Part shown: piece after piece, positions 14,589 to 17,761 of the stretch
Layout: each line of letters opens with the position of its first letter
Numbering within the stretch: the stretch's first letter is position 1
NCBI GenBank assembly: GCA_002469805.1
Contig: DKNW01000126.1
Coordinates: forward strand, 1-17,761
Reading direction: 5' to 3'
DNA: 17,761 bases
From: Rhodobiaceae bacterium UBA7378
Lineage (GTDB): Bacteria > Pseudomonadota > Alphaproteobacteria > RS24
Program-made: the position numbers and the translations under genes
Notes under the pieces: generated by a model
The model's database searches: none
Seen by the model: only the letters and a program-made list of their open reading frames with translations
Told to the model about the DNA's origin: nothing

Positions 14589-16793
14589 TTAACTGCCATT
14601 AAGCGGCCAGTGTAGTCCGATGCCAAAGCGCGTTTCATCGCGCCGCGACCCAGCCAGAACAGCATCTCCCTGCAAGCGCAACGTCATGGGTCCAACGTCG
14701 TAATCCTTTTCGATATGCATATCCATCGACCGCGTCTGTGATATGGCAAGGCTTTGGTCTCGGAAAATCACATCCCCGCCTGGTAGACGCTGTGCGGGTA
14801 AACGAAAATCTATATCACCCTGCTCAAAATGTAGCGGCTGAGCGACCTCGAAATTCCAGCCCCGCCAATCAAGATCAACGGCAAAGCGCGAGGAGATGAT
14901 ATCATTTGCGCCGCGCACCAGACTGGCGCTTCTACCTTCTAGCGCACTGAAACCAATATCAGCCCGATAGCCGATCTGCATGGTCGCTGACACACGGCGG
15001 TTGCCAGAAAGTCCAACAAACGTGGTGTGACCCGTGCCGGTCTGTAGCGCACCCTGCCCGATGCTACCCAGTAATCCTGCTGTTTCCAAAACCACGCCGC
15101 CGTGAAAGCTAACCATCCCACTGTCATTGCTATTTTTGGCCATGGGTAGGTATTTTGCCGATATGCCGAGCACTTGCGGCCCATCTTCTCGATAACCGTC
15201 CCGCCCGGCAAAGCGCGTGATAACCACGTTGGGCATCGCAGGAATAGATGCATGATTGACATTCATGCGGCCGGATGCGCCTCGATAAGTTTGTAAATAA
15301 GGCGCTGCTGCGGGCGCGAGATGTGCCGCTTGCGCAAATGGCACGCCGATCCAGTACTGGGCATCGTCACTGCGCGCTACCAATTTAGGCGTCGGTACAA
15401 GGCCCAACGTATCCGGTTCAGTGGCAGGCGACACAAATGCAGACATCGGCACCTCAAAGGGCGTGCCCAGCGTATCGAGAACGATAATTTTTTCGTTTTG
15501 CAATTGCTCGAGCATATCTTCTGGCAGCAAGCCGCCGCCAACAAAGCTGGAACTGGGCGCAGTGAGCCCGCCATCGGGCATGGGAATGTTTAACGCACCG
15601 GCTGGCGATAGTGCCGCGCGGACATCCACTACACCGCGGCCATAAACAGCCGCATTGCCATAAACCCCGGTATTATCCGCCGTTGCCAGCAGCCGCGCCG
15701 TATATTCAGGCACGGACAACTGATCGCCAAAAGCCTCCATTATTAATGCAAGAACCCCAGAAACATAAGGCGCTGCATAGCTAGTGCCACGCGCATAACC
15801 GTACCCGCCGCCTGCCGCCGGTACGATCGTATCGGCAGCAGATGGCACGGACGCCCCGCCAGGCGCCGCAAGGCAGTTTTGCGCCATGGCTCCACATCGA
15901 TTGCTCGCCGGGGCAATCACGCCGTTCTCATCAAGCGCGGCAACCGCCACGCTCAGCCCCGCCAGTTCGGGAAATAGAATTGGAATCGCCGACGTAACCG
16001 CAACTTGCGCGCCCGCCTCATTGCCTGCAGCCCACACATGTACCGCCATGCCCCGCCGCATCTCGGCGAGCATGTCAGGATATTGCCCGGCCAAGAACGC
16101 GGCCTGGGTGGTTATAAGGCTTGGCGCGAGCAAGGTCTTGTAGCCCCAACTTTGGTTTATAATCTTGGCGCCGCTGTCCTGAAGACCGGTGACTGCATCT
16201 CTCAAAATAGCGTTAGATATCGTCAAATTGCCTTCGGCGTTCATATGCAATGACCACATTGCGATGTCGGCATTAAAAGCAACACCGTGCATTGCCACAT
16301 CATCGCGGCTTGCGGCGGCAACCCCCGCAACGGACGTGCCGTGGTCAAGCTGCACATCATCTGCCAAAGAAAGCCCAGAGCGGTCGTTAAAAACCACGCG
16401 CCCGTCGTTAAAAGCCGCATGCGTGTCGTCGAGACCTGTATCAATAAAGCCGATGACCTGCCCGTCGCCGGTCACGCCAGCGGCATAACCATAGGCGACG
16501 CCGATATCAAGCAATCCTCTTTGGGCTTGAAACTCCGAACTAGCGGCCCAGATATCTGCGTCGGTTTCCCACCCGTCAGGAATGTTTTTCAAGGTGAGCG
16601 CGAGAGGTGTGTCGCTAACCACGCCGGCATCCGTTTCCGACACGGCGGACGGCGATGGCCCACCACCACCGCCGCCGCCACAAGCCGCTAGCAATAAAAC
16701 GCATGACGTGAGCCAAAAGCGTGGACATCGTAAAAAGAACGAAATTGAGAAAAATAAAACTGAACAAAAGAAACAAAAATACCGAACAAACAC
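14589..16793 (-). CDS. S8 subtilisin-like serine protease, lipoprotein with a putative C-terminal barrel
   Basis: A 734-residue secreted peptidase. The N-terminus has a long hydrophobic lead with LLLAAC at 33-38, a lipobox predicting lipidation of Cys38, followed by seven glycines and a Pro/Ser linker. The protease domain (about 90-390) has a full subtilisin triad: Asp118 in FIDTG, His151 in LDHGTS, Ser338 in GTSYAAP, plus oxyanion Asn258 in AAGNEAG. After a linker, residues about 556-734 show alternating hydrophobic strands like an outer-membrane barrel, but fewer than the 12-strand unit needs, and the end (HWPLNGS) lacks the usual terminal aromatic residue. The layout recalls NalP and SphB1, lipoprotein autotransporters that process other surface proteins. 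The start is GTG, the only one after an in-frame TAA, with a weak ribosome site. Protease and lipoprotein calls are firm; the barrel is inference. Confidence 0.9.
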   Translation of the reverse strand: MFVRYFCFFCSVLFFSISFFLRCPRFWLTSCVLLLAACGGGGGGGPSPSAVSETDAGVVSDTPLALTLKNIPDGWETDADIWAASSEFQAQRGLLDIGVAYGYAAGVTGDGQVIGFIDTGLDDTHAAFNDGRVVFNDRSGLSLADDVQLDHGTSVAGVAAASRDDVAMHGVAFNADIAMWSLHMNAEGNLTISNAILRDAVTGLQDSGAKIINQSWGYKTLLAPSLITTQAAFLAGQYPDMLAEMRRGMAVHVWAAGNEAGAQVAVTSAIPILFPELAGLSVAVAALDENGVIAPASNRCGAMAQNCLAAPGGASVPSAADTIVPAAGGGYGYARGTSYAAPYVSGVLALIMEAFGDQLSVPEYTARLLATADNTGVYGNAAVYGRGVVDVRAALSPAGALNIPMPDGGLTAPSSSFVGGGLLPEDMLEQLQNEKIIVLDTLGTPFEVPMSAFVSPATEPDTLGLVPTPKLVARSDDAQYWIGVPFAQAAHLAPAAAPYLQTYRGASGRMNVNHASIPAMPNVVITRFAGRDGYREDGPQVLGISAKYLPMAKNSNDSGMVSFHGGVVLETAGLLGSIGQGALQTGTGHTTFVGLSGNRRVSATMQIGYRADIGFSALEGRSASLVRGANDIISSRFAVDLDWRGWNFEVAQPLHFEQGDIDFRLPAQRLPGGDVIFRDQSLAISQTRSMDMHIEKDYDVGPMTLRLQGDAVLAGSRRDETRFGIGLHWPLNGS

Positions 16794-16914
16794 TTTTTAA
16801 CTTTCAAATTAAAAAGTCATAATCCCGATAAATATTTTGTTTAATTATAGATAAATTTAAATAGGCTTATTTTCTGATATTGATTTCTATTTAATTTATT
16901 TACTTATTAATAAA
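16794..16914. other. Strongly AT-rich island upstream of the protease gene
   Basis: By count, 19 of the 120 bases in 16801-16920 are G or C, about 16%, against a much more GC-rich surround. The skew continues into the first 20 or so codons of the protease signal region. It should hold the protease promoter and the end of the dehydrogenase transcript. Such islands can bind nucleoid silencers or form UP elements; nothing here decides which. Confidence 0.7.
16844..16849 (-). promoter_or_regulatory. Perfect -10 hexamer for the protease gene
   Basis: TATAAT on the minus strand, about 50 bases before the GTG start, giving a leader of about 44 bases from a start near 16837. No TTGACA-like -35 is found at 16-18 bases upstream; the flanking A/T tracts could act as UP elements instead. 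In such AT-rich DNA a chance match is quite possible. Confidence 0.35.
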
Positions 16915-16918
16915 TTAA
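16891..16918. repeat. All-AT inverted repeat at the end of the dehydrogenase gene
   Basis: TTAATTTATT (16891-16900) and AATAAATTAA (16909-16918) are perfect 10-base inverted repeats around an 8-base spacer, overlapping the stop codon of the minus-strand dehydrogenase. The stem holds only A-T pairs and so is a weak terminator at best; a protein-binding or cruciform site is possible. Confidence 0.4.
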
Positions 16919-17761
16919 TCATTTTCACGTAATCGCGCGATCAAACTAGACGTATCCCAACGCCCCCCGCCCATCTCCCGAACATCGCCATAATAATCGC
17001 GAATAGTTTGCGTCACCGGCAATGGCGCACCATTGCGCGCAGCTTCGCCGAGGCAGATATCCAGATCTTTAATCATCCAATCGACTGCGAAGCCGAAATC
17101 AAATTCATTATCGATCATGGTCTCGAAACGATTTTCCATCTGCCAGCTTTGGGCGGCACCTTTGGAAATCACGTCAATGACTGCCCGCCCGTCAAGACCG
17201 GCTTTTTCGCAAAATAAAAGCGCTTCCGATAAGCCTTGTAGCAATCCGCCAATGCAGATCTGATTTACCATTTTAGTTAATTGACCGGCACCCGAAGCCC
17301 CCATGAAGCGCACGGCCCGCGCATAATGCGCCATGACAGGTGCGGCGGCATCGAAGGCACTTTGCGTACCGCCAACCATAATTGTCAGCGCGCCGTTTTC
17401 AGCCCCCGCCTGCCCGCCAGAGACGGGCGCATCCAGCATGTGACACCCTTGCGCGTCCAGTTGGGCTGCAAGCTTGCGGGCGATATCTGCCGATGTCGTT
17501 GTGTGATCAACAAGCGTTGCGCCGGCAGCCATGCCCCCGGCGGCCCCATTCTCGCCTGCAATGACCGCATTCAAATCGTCATCATTACCGACGCAGGTAA
17601 ACACAAAAGTGGCATCGCGCACAGCTTCGCGTGGCGTCAATGCCCTGTGCCCGCCATACGCGTTTACCCATGCGTCGGCTTTGGCTCCGGTGCGATTGTA
17701 AACGGTAACGTCATGCCCAGCGTTGGCTAGATGACCGGCCATGGGATAGCCCATAACACCA
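16915..17761 (-). CDS. NAD(P)-dependent beta-hydroxyacid dehydrogenase, N-terminus cut by window edge
   Basis: Member of the 3-hydroxyisobutyrate dehydrogenase / tartronate semialdehyde reductase family. The visible part begins GVMGYPMAGHL, the second half of the family's GxGxxG loop, so only about 8-10 residues and the start codon lie outside the window. Motifs: VDHTTTSADIA, the substrate motif LDAPVSGGQAGAENG, MVGGT, and GAGQLTKMVNQI with the catalytic lysine. The C-terminal DWMIKDLDICLGEAA helix is typical. It lacks the NNDYQAGF block of the mmsB product encoded at 10412-11302, so it probably uses another hydroxyacid; the substrate cannot be named from the sequence. It precedes the AT-rich island and the protease on the same strand. 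Confidence 0.93.
   Translation of the reverse strand, partial: GVMGYPMAGHLANAGHDVTVYNRTGAKADAWVNAYGGHRALTPREAVRDATFVFTCVGNDDDLNAVIAGENGAAGGMAAGATLVDHTTTSADIARKLAAQLDAQGCHMLDAPVSGGQAGAENGALTIMVGGTQSAFDAAAPVMAHYARAVRFMGASGAGQLTKMVNQICIGGLLQGLSEALLFCEKAGLDGRAVIDVISKGAAQSWQMENRFETMIDNEFDFGFAVDWMIKDLDICLGEAARNGAPLPVTQTIRDYYGDVREMGGGRWDTSSLIARLREND

Noticed and set aside
14578..14592. TTAA-N7-TTAA, the consensus of the alphaproteobacterial cell-cycle regulator CtrA
   Set aside because: Both TTAA elements are simply the TAA stop codons of hemB and the protease on opposite strands. The site lies between convergent gene ends, where a promoter-binding role is unlikely.
16797..16812. TTAA-N8-TTAA near the protease start as a CtrA site
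   Set aside because: The spacing is eight, not seven, and TTAA is expected by chance many times in DNA this rich in A and T.

Overview
The window looks like chromosomal core DNA of an alphaproteobacterium. Three things point that way: the gene order glyA-nrdR-ribD-ribE-ribB-ribH-nusB-thiL, a K+-independent-type membrane pyrophosphatase next to it, and a hemB with an aspartate-rich (Mg-type) active site. Base composition is moderately GC-rich by eye and coding density is very high. I see no rRNA, tRNA, CRISPR array, insertion sequence or phage gene. No stretch over about 140 bases lacks a gene.

Region by region. 1-1955 (-): proton-pumping pyrophosphatase hppA, cut at its C-terminus by the window edge. 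2096-8674 (-): a tightly packed housekeeping run, read from right to left as glyA, nrdR, ribD, ribE, a RibBX-type ribB, ribH, nusB and thiL. It has short gaps or overlaps of 8-13 bases, so it is probably one operon. It covers one-carbon metabolism, control of ribonucleotide reductase genes, most of riboflavin synthesis, antitermination and the last step of thiamine diphosphate synthesis. 8793-9557 (-): a glycerophosphodiester phosphodiesterase. It is divergent from a DUF1295 membrane protein (9612-10415, +), and a palindromic -10 sequence lies between them. 10412-13465 (-): a three-gene valine-degradation operon, isobutyryl-CoA dehydrogenase, 3-hydroxyisobutyryl-CoA hydrolase and 3-hydroxyisobutyrate dehydrogenase, with 1- and 8-base overlaps. 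13592-14581 (+): hemB, divergent from that operon. 14589-16793 (-): a subtilisin-like serine protease with a lipoprotein signal and a C-terminal part resembling an outer-membrane barrel. It is preceded by about 120 bases that are roughly 84% A+T. 16915-17761 (-): a second beta-hydroxyacid dehydrogenase, cut at its N-terminus by the window edge.

How the genes work together. The rib genes supply the flavin that the acyl-CoA dehydrogenase downstream needs. The GTP cyclohydrolase II step is not encoded here, because the second domain of the RibB fusion lacks the zinc cysteines. The valine cluster converts isobutyryl-CoA to methylmalonate semialdehyde; the next enzyme (mmsA) is not in the window.

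No wholly new system is evident. The parts most worth a second look are the lipoprotein protease with its AT-rich upstream island, the degenerate RibA-like domain, and the symmetric -10 element in the short divergent region near 9.6 kb.
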